In this document: positions 1 to 9,532 of the stretch, piece after piece | Layout of the letters: the number at the start of each line of letters is the position of its first letter | How positions within the stretch are numbered: the first letter of the stretch is position 1 | NCBI GenBank assembly: GCA_039028895.1 | Contig: JBCCHF010000005.1 | Location: 62,001 to 126,000, forward strand | DNA from: JAHDCJ01 sp039028895 | GTDB lineage: Bacteria; Bacteroidota; Bacteroidia; Chitinophagales; Saprospiraceae | Length of the DNA stretch: 64,000 nt | Direction of reading: 5' to 3' | The notes under the pieces: generated by a model | What the model was told of the DNA's origin: nothing | The model's database searches: none | What the model saw: the letters and a program-made list of their open reading frames with translations, nothing else | Translations under genes and position numbers: made by a program

Positions 1-603
1 CTGGCCCGACTATACGAACCGACAGAAGGCCGGATTCTCCTCGATGGAATAGATATTAAAGAATACGATCTTGCCGATTTAAGACTGGCAGTAGGTGTTA
101 TATTCCAGGATTATGTTCGATTCCAGATGAAAGCCTTCGAGAATATTGCCATTGGTGGTATTGACAATATCGAAGATGATCCGCGTATTAAAGACGCCGC
201 TCATAAAAGTTTGGCCAACCTCGTCATTGAACATTTGCCTGGTCAATACGACCAAATACTAGGCAAAAGGTTTGCTGAAGGTGTTGAATTATCAGGTGGG
301 CAATGGCAGAAAATAGCTTTGGCCCGGGCCTATATGCGCGATGCACAGTTGCTCATTCTCGACGAGCCAACTTCCTCCCTCGATGCCAGGGCAGAACATG
401 AAGTATTTCTCAGATTTGCGGATCTCATTGATGGAAAAACTGCCGTATTGATTTCCCACAGATTTTCTACAGTACGTATGGCAGACCGCATTCTTTTCCT
501 TGAAAATGGTAGATTAAAAGAATTAGGAAGCCATGAAGAGTTATTACAAAGGCAAGGGAAATATGCAGAACTGTTTCACCTCCAAGCCCAGGGATATCAA
601 TAG
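1..603 (+). CDS. ABC transporter ATP-binding domain, 3' part (partial)
   Basis: This is the C-terminal 200 residues of an ABC ATPase whose start lies left of the window; the frame is open from base 1. Visible motifs in order are the Q-loop (VIFQDY, about residues 35-40), the signature LSGGQ (97-101), Walker B with LLILDEPTSSLDA (about 116-128) and the switch histidine in ISHR. The Walker A lysine should lie just upstream of the window. The sequence around the signature resembles ATPase halves of fused ABC exporters (MsbA/HlyB type), so the full protein probably has an N-terminal membrane domain, but that part is not visible. The substrate cannot be told. All catalytic motifs present are intact. 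Confidence 0.93.
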   Translation: MARLYEPTEGRILLDGIDIKEYDLADLRLAVGVIFQDYVRFQMKAFENIAIGGIDNIEDDPRIKDAAHKSLANLVIEHLPGQYDQILGKRFAEGVELSGGQWQKIALARAYMRDAQLLILDEPTSSLDARAEHEVFLRFADLIDGKTAVLISHRFSTVRMADRILFLENGRLKELGSHEELLQRQGKYAELFHLQAQGYQ

Positions 604-833
604 TTAAAGCTGAAAATTGGTGCTAGACTTCTACGTTATGGCCTTATTTTGATTTTCAGATCAAAAGGGATGGTTTTATCTTTCCAATAAATCTTCGATA
701 GCCTTTATTGAGTGAATTGATGTGACTAAATGCTAAATGTTAAGTTTTTACCAGATGCCAGCTATTTTTGGGTGGTCCGAAAACTATGAAGTTAGATTTC
801 GGACCTTTTTATTTGGGGTAACCCAAAAGGGAT

Positions 834-3152
834 TTATTGCTTCTTAATGATCACTTCCTTGGCTAAGTCGATTTTTTCCTGGATAACTTTTTGCTCGACT
901 GCATAATCCATGTCTTCGCCTTTGGTTTCCATAAACTCTTTGAATTTTTCTTCTGTCATGAAGTCTTCCTGGTCTTCCGGATCATCGTAAATCGGATCAG
1001 TGTGTTTATAATTTTGGTAGAAATTATAAAGGTCATCAATGGAGGTGGGCGGGGAATCAAAATCTTCATCATGATTTCTCCCCATTAATACATCTTTACC
1101 GATGAAGTACCCCAGATAGTAATAGGCTTCCCATTGTGCTTCATCGAAAAACTGGTCAGCAGTTGACTCATGTGGGAAATCAGCATGATAGGTTTTATAC
1201 TGGTAGCTTTTGACCTGTCGGCTAATATCTTTTTTCTTACCAGGGGCAGTGACTGAGGATTTTACGTAAACGAAAGTTCCGACCTTACCTTTGGTACCCC
1301 GTTTTTCTGTCAATTGGATAATATCTGCAACTGCAAAATGAGTACGGGAGAAACCATGTGATTGTTTTGGTTTGATCACTTCCTCAGGAATTTGATCTTT
1401 TCTGAATTTTAATTGAATACCTAGTTCGTTCCTGGCGCGTACCACGAGGTTATGCAGGTCAATAAACTCAGAATTGGGGTCTGCGCCAGCATCGATAGCG
1501 ATGATCAATTTACACCGTCTCCTCAGTAATTCATAAACAGCAAGGTTTTCGATGTGCCCGCCGTCAGAGATATTGAGCATCCGATGTTTAGTATTGATGC
1601 CCGATAGTAATTCGTAGAAGAAATATTTTGGCCACCAGACCAGTTTTCTGCCCCAAAGAACTAAAGGATTACTACTTGCGACTTCGAGCAGTTCTTTTGA
1701 CCTTTTATGTCGATTGAGTTCTTTTTCATCTTCCACAGACAATTTTCCTGATTCCTTTAGTTTCTTTAGTTCGGCAATGCGCTCGATGACAGAAGGTGTT
1801 GAGAGTTCCTTTTTGACTGCTTTTTTGTTAAAACCAACCAGGTCGGCTTCTTGCTGGATCCGTTTTGGACTTAATACCCAAAACCCAAGTCTGAAATTGA
1901 ACAGGGTGGTCATAATACTTAGAATGGGGCTCGAATAAAGTCCCATGCCAGGGTTAACCGCAGCCGCAGAAATAGCCATTGCTGTCGGAAGGGTCATCTT
2001 TTTATAAAAATTGTTTTTTGAAGTCTTGAGATATCCTGTCAGCTTTGAGCCACAATAAAATGGGGATAGCAGGAAATAATCGCCGCTTTTGGCACCCTGG
2101 AAAGAGTCATCAGTCTGTCCACCCTGAAGATTAAGGCAGGTATTGATCAATGGGTAAGGGGCACAATAATCAGTAGTTTTTCCATTAATGTCAGAAAGTT
2201 TATGCAGCTCTACATTCTTGAATGTACCTCCAGACTCAAGATAAGAGTCAGCAAGGCGTTTCCGGTAATAGCGATGTAGGCTGGTCGCATTCGGATTGGC
2301 AAAAAGACCTGTAAAACAAAGCAATACAATCACACCAAGGGCCAGTAACTCCAGTTTGTTAAAACCAAGATTCTCCTCTTCAAACTGAATAACGAGAATG
2401 TAACAGAAAAAGATAAAAATAGCCACAAAGACCATCATGAGAAACCACCCCTTGAGTTTGTCCATAAAGAGTGAAATATCAAGTGAATAATTATAAACCA
2501 GGTTCAGGATAAAGTGAATAACGATCAATGCTCCTAGCCCATACATAGTAATATCGAGCAGCATCACATTAAAAGGCATAGCCCAATAAGCTTCCGTCTT
2601 GTCAAAATTATTGGCAATAACTCTGGTAAACAAATAAGCAGATATTATGGCAATCAATGGCCCGATCCAACTCATGATCAAGCTTGATAAATAGGTGACG
2701 ACCAAGAGCAGTTGGTTCCATTTTTTTGTAAAACCAAGACCAGGTGTCATATAGTTGCCTTTCGCCTTCAGATGGCCAATCCTTTCGTCAGTAAACAGCG
2801 CATCAAAGGGGGATGAAGAGGGTTTATCAGGGGTGTTATTCTCGCTATTTAGATCAGCCGCATTTTTCAGTGTGGCCTGGATGTAGGAACCTGTATATCC
2901 TCCACCCGATACCGTCGAAATATAATCAGCTTTGGATAGCAGGCCGTGTTCATTCAGGCAACGCAAAAAACCAAGGTTGACTGTAGCTGAACGGATGCCT
3001 CCTCCAGACAAAGCAATCCCAAACCAATTGTCAATTTCTGCTTTGTATTCTCCGTTGTCCAGCTTTTTTCTTCTTTCGGAGAGGTAGGCTTTTTCTAGTG
3101 CAATAACATCTTTAAAACCTAAAGTTGCTGGAGATTTTTCTTTATCGGACAT
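834..3152 (-). CDS. Membrane-embedded patatin-like phospholipase
   Basis: The 772-residue protein has the patatin/cPLA2 elements: an oxyanion-hole stretch ALSGGGIRSA (about 47-56), a nucleophile motif STVSGGGYTGS with the likely catalytic Ser at 82, and a late SDGGHIENL motif (about 526-534) supplying the Asp of the Ser-Asp dyad. Between them lie four or five hydrophobic segments (about 150-185, 192-222, 235-257, 267-287), so the catalytic fold is interrupted by a membrane region. It probably hydrolyses acyl esters of membrane lipids. A charged C-terminal tail rich in D/E and K follows. ATG start. It stands alone between an ABC ATPase and recQ, with no obvious operon partner. The specific substrate is unknown. 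Confidence 0.85.
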   Translation of the reverse strand: MSDKEKSPATLGFKDVIALEKAYLSERRKKLDNGEYKAEIDNWFGIALSGGGIRSATVNLGFLRCLNEHGLLSKADYISTVSGGGYTGSYIQATLKNAADLNSENNTPDKPSSSPFDALFTDERIGHLKAKGNYMTPGLGFTKKWNQLLLVVTYLSSLIMSWIGPLIAIISAYLFTRVIANNFDKTEAYWAMPFNVMLLDITMYGLGALIVIHFILNLVYNYSLDISLFMDKLKGWFLMMVFVAIFIFFCYILVIQFEEENLGFNKLELLALGVIVLLCFTGLFANPNATSLHRYYRKRLADSYLESGGTFKNVELHKLSDINGKTTDYCAPYPLINTCLNLQGGQTDDSFQGAKSGDYFLLSPFYCGSKLTGYLKTSKNNFYKKMTLPTAMAISAAAVNPGMGLYSSPILSIMTTLFNFRLGFWVLSPKRIQQEADLVGFNKKAVKKELSTPSVIERIAELKKLKESGKLSVEDEKELNRHKRSKELLEVASSNPLVLWGRKLVWWPKYFFYELLSGINTKHRMLNISDGGHIENLAVYELLRRRCKLIIAIDAGADPNSEFIDLHNLVVRARNELGIQLKFRKDQIPEEVIKPKQSHGFSRTHFAVADIIQLTEKRGTKGKVGTFVYVKSSVTAPGKKKDISRQVKSYQYKTYHADFPHESTADQFFDEAQWEAYYYLGYFIGKDVLMGRNHDEDFDSPPTSIDDLYNFYQNYKHTDPIYDDPEDQEDFMTEEKFKEFMETKGEDMDYAVEQKVIQEKIDLAKEVIIKKQ

Positions 3153-3362
3153 AGTATGGTTAGTTATTAGGCGGTATTCTTCGTTGCATAGAGCAAGGTA
3201 GATAATTAGGATATCTATGAAGTGAATATACTATTTATTGAGTTGAATTGAAGAAATGTATACAAGACGCTACAAGTTTTGGGAATTTTCAAATCCTTCT
3301 GGTCAGTATATCCTATACCTTAAGAAAGTTTTGAAAAGCCAACCACATAATCGTCGATATAA

Positions 3363-5495
3363 TCAGGTAACCGGATTATTTTTCAGGTAACTCAATGCAA
3401 ACCGCAACTTATGATAAGGAATTTCCTGGTTGAGGTCATCGTAAAGGTCTTTCAACTTAGAGTTGTTTTGGGTGGCTTTTACTGCATGTGCTATTTGCCG
3501 GAGCTCCTGCTCGGAAATAAATTTATGGACCTCAATATCTTCTCCTGACTGGTAAAGTTTGTGCAGATGTTCGAAGATGGTCGCAATTTTGATATTGCGC
3601 TGTGTTGCTATTTTTTCTGGCGTAAATCCTTTTTTATAATAATCAAGCGTGACGCTTAGTGTTGAGCCCGATACTTTTTCTCCTTTTTGTTCCTTTTCGG
3701 AAAGGTAATCCAGGATTTTAGCAATGAAGTGATCGGCATATTGCTGAAGTTTGGTCTCTCCCACACCAGATATTTGGAGCATGGATGCCCTGGTTACTGG
3801 TTTTTCGGCAGCCATTTCCATTAAAGTGGCATCGGAGAAGACGCGGTAGGGAGGCACTCTGCGCTGAGCAGCAAGTTCTTTCCGCAATGCCCGGAGGATT
3901 TCGAAAAGTTCGTCCTTGACTAATTCCTTTTTCGTCTTTGGTTTTGCTTTTGCTACACGTTGTTCGATCTTTTCTTTGATGGAGGCCAGTTTAACCAATT
4001 TGACTTTTTTGCCTTTGAATAGTACTTCTTGGCTGGCTTCGGTAAGTTTCAGCGTGTAATTATCGTCATAAGCTAATTCAATAAGCCCGAGATTGAGCAT
4101 TTGGAGCAGGAATTGTTGCCAATCGTAATTACTATGATTTCTGCCTGCTCCATAGGTTTTGATCTTGTTAAAGCCTCTCCTCATAATTTCGGCTCTTCCA
4201 GAACCTCTCAATACATCGACCAGGAGGTTCAGACCCACGGATTCTTTAAGCCTGAAAATTGCTGACAAGGCTTTTTGTGCTATGACTGTGCCGTCAAAAT
4301 GCTCGGGTGGATTCTCGCATACATCACAATTGCCACAATCGTTATCGAGGTGTTCGTTAAAATAACTGAGCAGGATCTTGCGTCGACAGATTAAAGCATC
4401 GGCGTATTGCATCATGCGATCCAGTTTGGCCATCAACAGATCCTTTTGACTGCTTTCTTCAATAAACTGTCTCTGAAGCATTACGTCAGCAAAACTATAG
4501 AACAACAAAGTTTCTGAATTAACGCCATCACGGCCCGCCCTGCCGATCTGCTGGTAGAAGCTCTCGATGTTTTTGGGCAGGTTATAGTGGATGATCCACC
4601 TGACATTTGATTTATCAATGCCCATCCCGAATGCAATGGTAGCACAGATGATCGGAACCTGGTCATTAATAAAAGCCTCCTGGGTCCGACTTCTTTGAAC
4701 GTCTGTCATTCCTGCATGGTACGCGGCAGCAGTAATACCTGCATTGCGAAGCTTTTCTGACAACTGTTCGGTGCTTTTACGGGTATTGCAATATATAATG
4801 CCGGAGGTGCCAGGTCTTTGCTGAACAAAGCTCTTGATCAAACGAAATCGATCCCGCCCGGGAAGAACTGTAAGTCCCAGGTTTGGCCTATCAAATGAGG
4901 CAATGAATGTTTCCGGTTGTTCCAATCCCAGTTGCTTGATAATATCTTTCCGGGTAACCTTGTCTGCTGTGGCGGTAAGGGCAATTATCGGTTTGCCAGT
5001 GAACGTTCTTTTAAGTCGGTCAAGTTGTGCATATTCCGGTCTGAAGTCATGTCCCCATTCTGAAACGCAATGGGCCTCATCTACAGCAATCATACTAATC
5101 TCCAATCTCGAAAGGAAGTTGAAGAAGCCATCAGTCATCAGTTTCTCAGGAGAAACGTATAATAGTTTGAGTTCCCCAGCCTGGAGCTCTCGTTCAATGG
5201 CGAGCTGTTGGTCGTAGCTTTGTGTGCTGTTTAGAAAGGCAGCCCTAATACCGATGGCATTCAGACCTTCGACCTGGTCTTTCATCAGGGCAATAAGCGG
5301 AGAAACGACGATACAAGTACCCTTTAGCGTCACAGCGGGCAATTGATAACAGATGGATTTTCCGCCTCCTGTAGGCATTAGCACAAGGATGTCCTTATTA
5401 GCATATACCTGGTTAATTATTGCTTCCTGCAAAGGGCGGAAGCTTTCATAACCGAAATATTGTTTTAGTGCCTTTTTTGCTGCCGCAATATTCAT
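3363..5495 (-). CDS. recQ: ATP-dependent DNA helicase RecQ
   Basis: RecQ is a 3'-5' DNA helicase of recombination and repair. The 710-residue protein has Walker A TGGGKS (42-47), the DEAH box (139-142) followed by CVSEWGHDFRPEY, the helicase C-terminal domain with the QQIGRAGRDG motif, and a zinc-binding region with Cys near 370 and the CGNCDVC cluster. A winged-helix region follows, then an HRDC domain (about 525-600) and a C-terminal helix-turn-helix extension, so the length fits full-length bacterial RecQ. ATG start at 5495. A TAACTTTG -7 box lies 60 bases upstream. It is transcribed away from the DUF1508 gene and is probably monocistronic. Confidence 0.96.
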   Translation of the reverse strand: MNIAAAKKALKQYFGYESFRPLQEAIINQVYANKDILVLMPTGGGKSICYQLPAVTLKGTCIVVSPLIALMKDQVEGLNAIGIRAAFLNSTQSYDQQLAIERELQAGELKLLYVSPEKLMTDGFFNFLSRLEISMIAVDEAHCVSEWGHDFRPEYAQLDRLKRTFTGKPIIALTATADKVTRKDIIKQLGLEQPETFIASFDRPNLGLTVLPGRDRFRLIKSFVQQRPGTSGIIYCNTRKSTEQLSEKLRNAGITAAAYHAGMTDVQRSRTQEAFINDQVPIICATIAFGMGIDKSNVRWIIHYNLPKNIESFYQQIGRAGRDGVNSETLLFYSFADVMLQRQFIEESSQKDLLMAKLDRMMQYADALICRRKILLSYFNEHLDNDCGNCDVCENPPEHFDGTVIAQKALSAIFRLKESVGLNLLVDVLRGSGRAEIMRRGFNKIKTYGAGRNHSNYDWQQFLLQMLNLGLIELAYDDNYTLKLTEASQEVLFKGKKVKLVKLASIKEKIEQRVAKAKPKTKKELVKDELFEILRALRKELAAQRRVPPYRVFSDATLMEMAAEKPVTRASMLQISGVGETKLQQYADHFIAKILDYLSEKEQKGEKVSGSTLSVTLDYYKKGFTPEKIATQRNIKIATIFEHLHKLYQSGEDIEVHKFISEQELRQIAHAVKATQNNSKLKDLYDDLNQEIPYHKLRFALSYLKNNPVT

Positions 5496-5554
5496 TAGTT
5501 AGTTAACTTTGTTATATCGCCTCCCTTTACCGGAAACGTCAAAAACCCAATATT

Positions 5555-5562
5555 CAAAGTTA
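5555..5562 (-). promoter_or_regulatory. Putative promoter -7 box for recQ
   Basis: On the minus strand the sequence reads TAACTTTG, matching the Bacteroidota -7 consensus TAnnTTTG, about 60 bases upstream of the recQ start codon. No convincing -33 TTG stands at the usual spacing. Confidence 0.4.
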
Positions 5563-5732
5563 GCATATTGAGCACTCAAGACCTTTTTTTGCCTTAAATT
5601 TTTGATAAACGGGTCGGTTTTGACAATAAAGTCTGTGTTTGCGTGAATAAAATTGAAATTTTTTTGTTCAAAAGAGAGACTTTTCACCTAATCTGCCGTC
5701 TCATATTATTGTAATGCTTAACGCAAATTCAG

Positions 5733-5740
5733 TATTTTTG
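5733..5740 (+). promoter_or_regulatory. Promoter -7 box for the DUF1508 gene
   Basis: TATTTTTG matches the Bacteroidota TAnnTTTG -7 consensus, and a TTG at 5709-5711 sits 21 bases upstream as the -33 element. The expected transcript leader is about 27 bases. Confidence 0.6.
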
Positions 5741-5771
5741 CAATCTTAATTGTTAATCAAAATATTATCTA

Positions 5772-6107
5772 ATGAAATTCGAGATTTTCCAGAGTGACAA
5801 AAACGAGAAATTCTACTTCAATCTCAAAGCTAAAAATGGCCAGGTTATTTTGAGCAGCCAGGGTTATGCCAGCAAAGCAAGCGCTAAAAATGGTATTGCT
5901 TCTGTTCAGAAAAACTGTGGAGATGACAACTGTTTCGAGCGTAAAGAAGCGAAGAATGGCAAATTGCACTTCAATCTTCTTTCTACCAACAAGCAGATCA
6001 TTGGTTCAAGCCAAATGTATGCTTCAAAATCTGGTATGGAAAACGGTATCAAATCCGTTCAGAGTAACGCTCCAGAAGCTGAGGTCGTAGATCTTACGGT
6101 AGCCTAA
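5772..6107 (+). CDS. YegP family DUF1508 protein, two tandem domains
   Basis: This 111-residue protein is two copies of the roughly 50-residue DUF1508 unit. The first runs about 1-50 (FEIFQSDKNEKFYFNL... SSQGYASKASAKNGI) and the second about 53-101 (KLHFNL... SSQMYASKSGMENGI), each ending in the typical G-Y/MYASK-NGI-SVQ pattern. YegP-family proteins are small soluble proteins with no firmly established biochemical role. No signal peptide or membrane segment is present. It has its own promoter box at 5733 and a strong terminator at 6172-6200, so it is probably a well-expressed single-gene unit. Confidence 0.92.
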   Translation: MKFEIFQSDKNEKFYFNLKAKNGQVILSSQGYASKASAKNGIASVQKNCGDDNCFERKEAKNGKLHFNLLSTNKQIIGSSQMYASKSGMENGIKSVQSNAPEAEVVDLTVA

Positions 6108-6171
6108 ATTCAGACATTGATCTCTTTTTTGGAATTCACCTCAAAAGAAATTAAGATATACAAGTCATGAG

Positions 6172-6200
6172 GAGGGGGAGATTTTTCTCCCCTTTTTTTT
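6172..6200 (+). terminator. Rho-independent terminator of the DUF1508 gene
   Basis: The stem GGGGAGA (6175-6181) pairs with TCTCCCC (6186-6192) across a T4 loop and is followed by eight T residues. It ends the plus-strand transcript before the convergent reductase gene. Confidence 0.85.
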
Positions 6201-6216
6201 GCCTTTCGTGAAAGAA

Positions 6217-7149
6217 TTATCCGTTTAACCGCTGCTTTAATGCTGTATAATACTTGTTGGCGAAGGGAGCTTCGAGACCAAGCCTTTCAGATTCTTTGAC
6301 AACATAGCCAGTAAACAATTCTAACTCTGTCTGTCGGCCTGATTCGAAGTCAATTTGCATTGAACTTTTGACGCCCGGTTTGAAATTTTTGATCTTATGT
6401 ATCAATTTTTCTGGAAGATCGCCAGCTAATGCTATCCCTTTTGCGCTTGCCAGGTTATATATCTCGTAAACGATTTGTCCGAAATCGGGATATTTACTAA
6501 TCTCTCTGACGCCTTCACCATAAAACGCTGTCAGGCTGGCTGTTGAGCCAACCAGAATGAATTTTTCCCACATCGGTGGATGGATGTCCTCATGTAACTT
6601 TACACTTATTCCAGCATTGTCAAATATTTGCTCTATTCTTTTGTGAACAGGGGCTAACTGTTTATCAAATGGCCCAAAATTAAGCAATGGATCAATGCCT
6701 CTTTGATGAATTTCCCCGGGCCCCATCCGATGAGAATTCACATAAACGAAACCTTTCATGACTTCGCTTTGCGGCAATAGTGCTTTAAGCTTGTCAGCAG
6801 TATTTATGCCGTTAAGAAGCGTTAAGACCACAGTTTTATCGCCGATATTAGTTGCCACCTGATTCGTAACAGACTCCAGGTGATAGCTTTTGACACAATA
6901 GATGACCAAATCGCAAAATCCCAGCTCAGCAGGTCTGTCCGTTACCTGGTCAGGGTGGACGAGAAAATCCCCTTTATGGCAAACCAGATGTAAGCCATTT
7001 TGCCGGATGGCTTTTTGATGTTCGCCCCTGGCCAAAAAATACACCTCAACTTCAGGAACTGGGCTATAATGATGAGCAAGAAGACCACCATAATAACCAC
7101 CAACACCGCCCATGCCGGCAATAAGTATTTTGAAAGGATTTGAAGACAT
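6217..7149 (-). CDS. panE: 2-dehydropantoate 2-reductase family protein (PanE/ApbA)
   Basis: PanE reduces ketopantoate to pantoate with NADPH on the coenzyme A pathway. The 310-residue length fits the family. The N-terminal Rossmann motif is GMGGVGGYYGG (12-22), followed by FLARGEH and, further on, VLTLLNGINTADKL, which matches the family's substrate and cofactor region. The C-terminal helical domain holds the MWEKFILVGS motif. Several ApbA paralogs act on other keto acids, so the exact substrate is not certain. It is a single gene, convergent with the DUF1508 gene. A TACCTTTG -7 box on the minus strand lies only 4 bases before the ATG, suggesting a leaderless or nearly leaderless transcript. 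Confidence 0.88.
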   Translation of the reverse strand: MSSNPFKILIAGMGGVGGYYGGLLAHHYSPVPEVEVYFLARGEHQKAIRQNGLHLVCHKGDFLVHPDQVTDRPAELGFCDLVIYCVKSYHLESVTNQVATNIGDKTVVLTLLNGINTADKLKALLPQSEVMKGFVYVNSHRMGPGEIHQRGIDPLLNFGPFDKQLAPVHKRIEQIFDNAGISVKLHEDIHPPMWEKFILVGSTASLTAFYGEGVREISKYPDFGQIVYEIYNLASAKGIALAGDLPEKLIHKIKNFKPGVKSSMQIDFESGRQTELELFTGYVVKESERLGLEAPFANKYYTALKQRLNG

Positions 7150-7153
7150 AGAC

Positions 7154-7161
7154 CAAAGGTA
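7154..7161 (-). promoter_or_regulatory. Putative -7 box abutting the panE start
   Basis: The minus strand reads TACCTTTG (TAnnTTTG consensus) and ends 4 bases before the ATG at 7149. Transcription would start at or beside the start codon. Confidence 0.45.
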
Positions 7162-7300
7162 ATAAACACATCCAAGGATTGTCCGAATTCTGACAAGGAG
7201 AAATTATGACCCTACAAATTCCCGAACGTCACGCAATCACTCCTTTTTTTGATGTAAATTCGGGCTTTATTTCTGAGGATTAGGATATTTCCCTGGCCAA

Positions 7301-8005
7301 ATGCAAAATAAGAAGCCTAATATCGATGTGATCATACCTGCATTTAATGAAGAGAATGCAGTGGATAAAGTAGTCGCCGACTTGCCAAAAGATCTTGTCA
7401 GGGAAATTATTGTCTGCAATAATGGGAGTACTGATAAAACAGCTGAAGTTGCAACTGAGTCAGGAGCTACAGTGCTTGACGAACCACAAAAAGGCTATGG
7501 ACATGCCTGTTTAAAGGGTATTGATTACTTGAAACAAAAGTCTGAGGAAGATCGCCCTGATATCGTTTTGTTCATTGATGCCGATTACTCCGATTATCCG
7601 GAAGAAGCACATGAAATCGTAAAACCAATTATTGAACAGGGAGCAGATCTTGTGATCGGATCAAGAGCACTTGGCGACCTGGAGAGAGGATCCATGACAC
7701 CTCAACAGGTTTTTGGTAATTGGTTGGCTACAAACCTGATCAAGCTATTTTACAATTATCAATTTACCGATTTGGGTCCTTTCAGGGCCATCCGGTACGA
7801 TAAGTTGATGGAAATTGACATGCAGGATAAAACCTATGGCTGGACTGTTGAAATGCAGGTGAAGGCAGCCAAAATGAAAATGAAATGTTGCGAAGTACCA
7901 GTCACCTACAGGAAGCGGATCGGTAAATCGAAAGTTTCCGGCACGGTAAAAGGCACCATACTGGCCGGTCATAAAATATTGTGGACCATCTTTAAACTGT
8001 TGTAG
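7301..8005 (+). CDS. GT2 glycosyltransferase, DPM1/polyprenyl-phosphate type
   Basis: A 234-residue GT-A fold glycosyltransferase. It opens with DVIIPAFNEE (9-18), continues with CNNGSTDKTAEV and the catalytic DAD at 93-95 (IDADYSDYP), and ends without the C-terminal membrane segments some relatives carry. The compact size and C-terminal part (VPVTYRKRIGKSKVSGT) resemble dolichyl/polyprenyl-phosphate mannosyl or glucosyl synthases. It likely charges a lipid-phosphate sugar donor at the inner face of the membrane. It is first of a tight three-gene plus-strand run (6-base gap to the next gene). A lipid-linked sugar made here could feed the GT-C enzyme two genes downstream (inference). Confidence 0.88.
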   Translation: MQNKKPNIDVIIPAFNEENAVDKVVADLPKDLVREIIVCNNGSTDKTAEVATESGATVLDEPQKGYGHACLKGIDYLKQKSEEDRPDIVLFIDADYSDYPEEAHEIVKPIIEQGADLVIGSRALGDLERGSMTPQQVFGNWLATNLIKLFYNYQFTDLGPFRAIRYDKLMEIDMQDKTYGWTVEMQVKAAKMKMKCCEVPVTYRKRIGKSKVSGTVKGTILAGHKILWTIFKLL

Positions 8006-8011
8006 ATTTAA

Positions 8012-9511
8012 ATGGATATGGATACTTTTTCGGTAATAATATTTGTGGTGTATTTCCTTGGTTTGGTGTATATCACAGTATATTGCCTTATGCAAAGTCA
8101 CTTGCTGTACTACTACAAAAAGAATGGTAGTAATTTACCGAAAGAACCAGTCGAAGTGGCGGATACGGATTCAGATGAATTACCTTTTGTTACCGTCCAG
8201 TTGCCGATTTTTAATGAGATGTATGTGGTCGAACGGCTCATTGAAAATATCGCCAATTTCAATTATCCCCGTGACCGATTTGAGATCCATGTGCTTGATG
8301 ACTCCACAGATGAAACCACCAGAATAGCCAAAGCCAAAGTAGATGAATACAAATCAAAAGGATACCAGATCGATTATATCCATCGCACCAACAGAGTAGG
8401 GTATAAGGCAGGTGCCTTGAAGGAAGGTATGGACCAGGCACGAGGTGAGTTTATTGCCATTTTTGATGCTGATTTTCTGCCGTATCCTGATTTTTTAAGA
8501 AAAACCATTGGCTACTTCAAAGACCCCAAAATTGGGGTTGTACAAACACGCTGGGAGCATATTAATAAAGACTATTCGCTGTTAACACGCCTTCAGGCCA
8601 TGCAACTTGATGTCCACTTCACAGTTGAACAAAAAGGCCGTTTCTCTGGTGACTGTTTGTTACAGTTTAATGGTACCGCAGGTGTCTGGCGACGCAAGAC
8701 TATAGAAGATGCAGGAGGCTGGGAAGCAGATACACTAACAGAAGACCTCGACCTAAGTTACCGGGCTCAACTTAAAGGGTGGCGGATCGCTTACCTCGAA
8801 GATGTCGGGTCTCCCGCTGAATTGCCGTCGGAAATGAACGGCTTGAAATCTCAACAATTCAGATGGACGAAGGGTGGTGCTGAAACCGCCAAAAAGATGT
8901 TGCCAACCATCTGGAAAGCTAAAATTCCGCTCAGGCAAAAAGTACATGGTACCGTTCATTTAATGGGAAGTAGCATATTTATCTCAGTGCTGCTTACCGC
9001 AATTCTCAGTGTACCCATCATGTTTTATATCGAAGATTTATCGATCAACTTTACTTATGGCGCTGTTTTCTACCTGGCTATTGTGGCGTTGGTCTCGGTC
9101 TACTATGTGGCTAACGTCCAGGCATCAAGAGGAGATGATGGCTACTTCAAAACGTTATTCAAGTTTATCTTTCTGTTTCCGATGTTCCTGTCATTGTCAA
9201 TGGGATTGTCTTTACACAATACGATTGCAGTGATCCAGGGGTACCTGGGTAAGAAGTCTGCATTTATTCGTACCCCAAAATTTAATATCAAGGGGCTTAG
9301 CGATACCTTTAAGCAACGCAAATACTTGGAAGGTAAGATCAGTTGGGTAACGATAATGGAAGGTTTGTTGGCGCTTTATTTCCTGGTAGCTGCTGTGTAT
9401 GGACCAACAACAACCGGGACCTATGCGTTTTTTGTGTATCATCTAATGCTCGCTTTTGGGTTTGGTGCCATTTGTTATTATTCTGTCAGGCACCTGAGGC
9501 TTAGGAGGTAA
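8012..9511 (+). CDS. Cellulose synthase-like GT2 membrane glycosyltransferase
   Basis: A 499-residue processive-type GT2 enzyme. An N-terminal membrane segment (about 7-28) precedes the catalytic domain carrying the D,D,D,QxxRW set: DD at 96-97 (VLDDSTDE), DAD at 152-154, TED near 243-245 and QQFRW near 280-284. Four or more membrane segments follow (about 315-340, 348-368, 383-405 and the C-terminal 450-490), as in BcsA/CESA and glucomannan synthase relatives. It likely polymerises or transfers sugars across the inner membrane. There is no PilZ domain, so regulation by cyclic-di-GMP is not indicated. The product sugar cannot be read from sequence. Confidence 0.9.
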   Translation: MDMDTFSVIIFVVYFLGLVYITVYCLMQSHLLYYYKKNGSNLPKEPVEVADTDSDELPFVTVQLPIFNEMYVVERLIENIANFNYPRDRFEIHVLDDSTDETTRIAKAKVDEYKSKGYQIDYIHRTNRVGYKAGALKEGMDQARGEFIAIFDADFLPYPDFLRKTIGYFKDPKIGVVQTRWEHINKDYSLLTRLQAMQLDVHFTVEQKGRFSGDCLLQFNGTAGVWRRKTIEDAGGWEADTLTEDLDLSYRAQLKGWRIAYLEDVGSPAELPSEMNGLKSQQFRWTKGGAETAKKMLPTIWKAKIPLRQKVHGTVHLMGSSIFISVLLTAILSVPIMFYIEDLSINFTYGAVFYLAIVALVSVYYVANVQASRGDDGYFKTLFKFIFLFPMFLSLSMGLSLHNTIAVIQGYLGKKSAFIRTPKFNIKGLSDTFKQRKYLEGKISWVTIMEGLLALYFLVAAVYGPTTTGTYAFFVYHLMLAFGFGAICYYSVRHLRLRR

Positions 9512-9532
9512 TTTTAAAACCTTTTACAGGAA

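Noticed and set aside
5499..5687. 62-residue open frame just upstream of recQ on the same strand
   Set aside because: Its stop is 3 bases from the recQ ATG but it spans the AT-rich promoter region, lacks a recognisable domain and ribosome site, and its composition is not gene-like.
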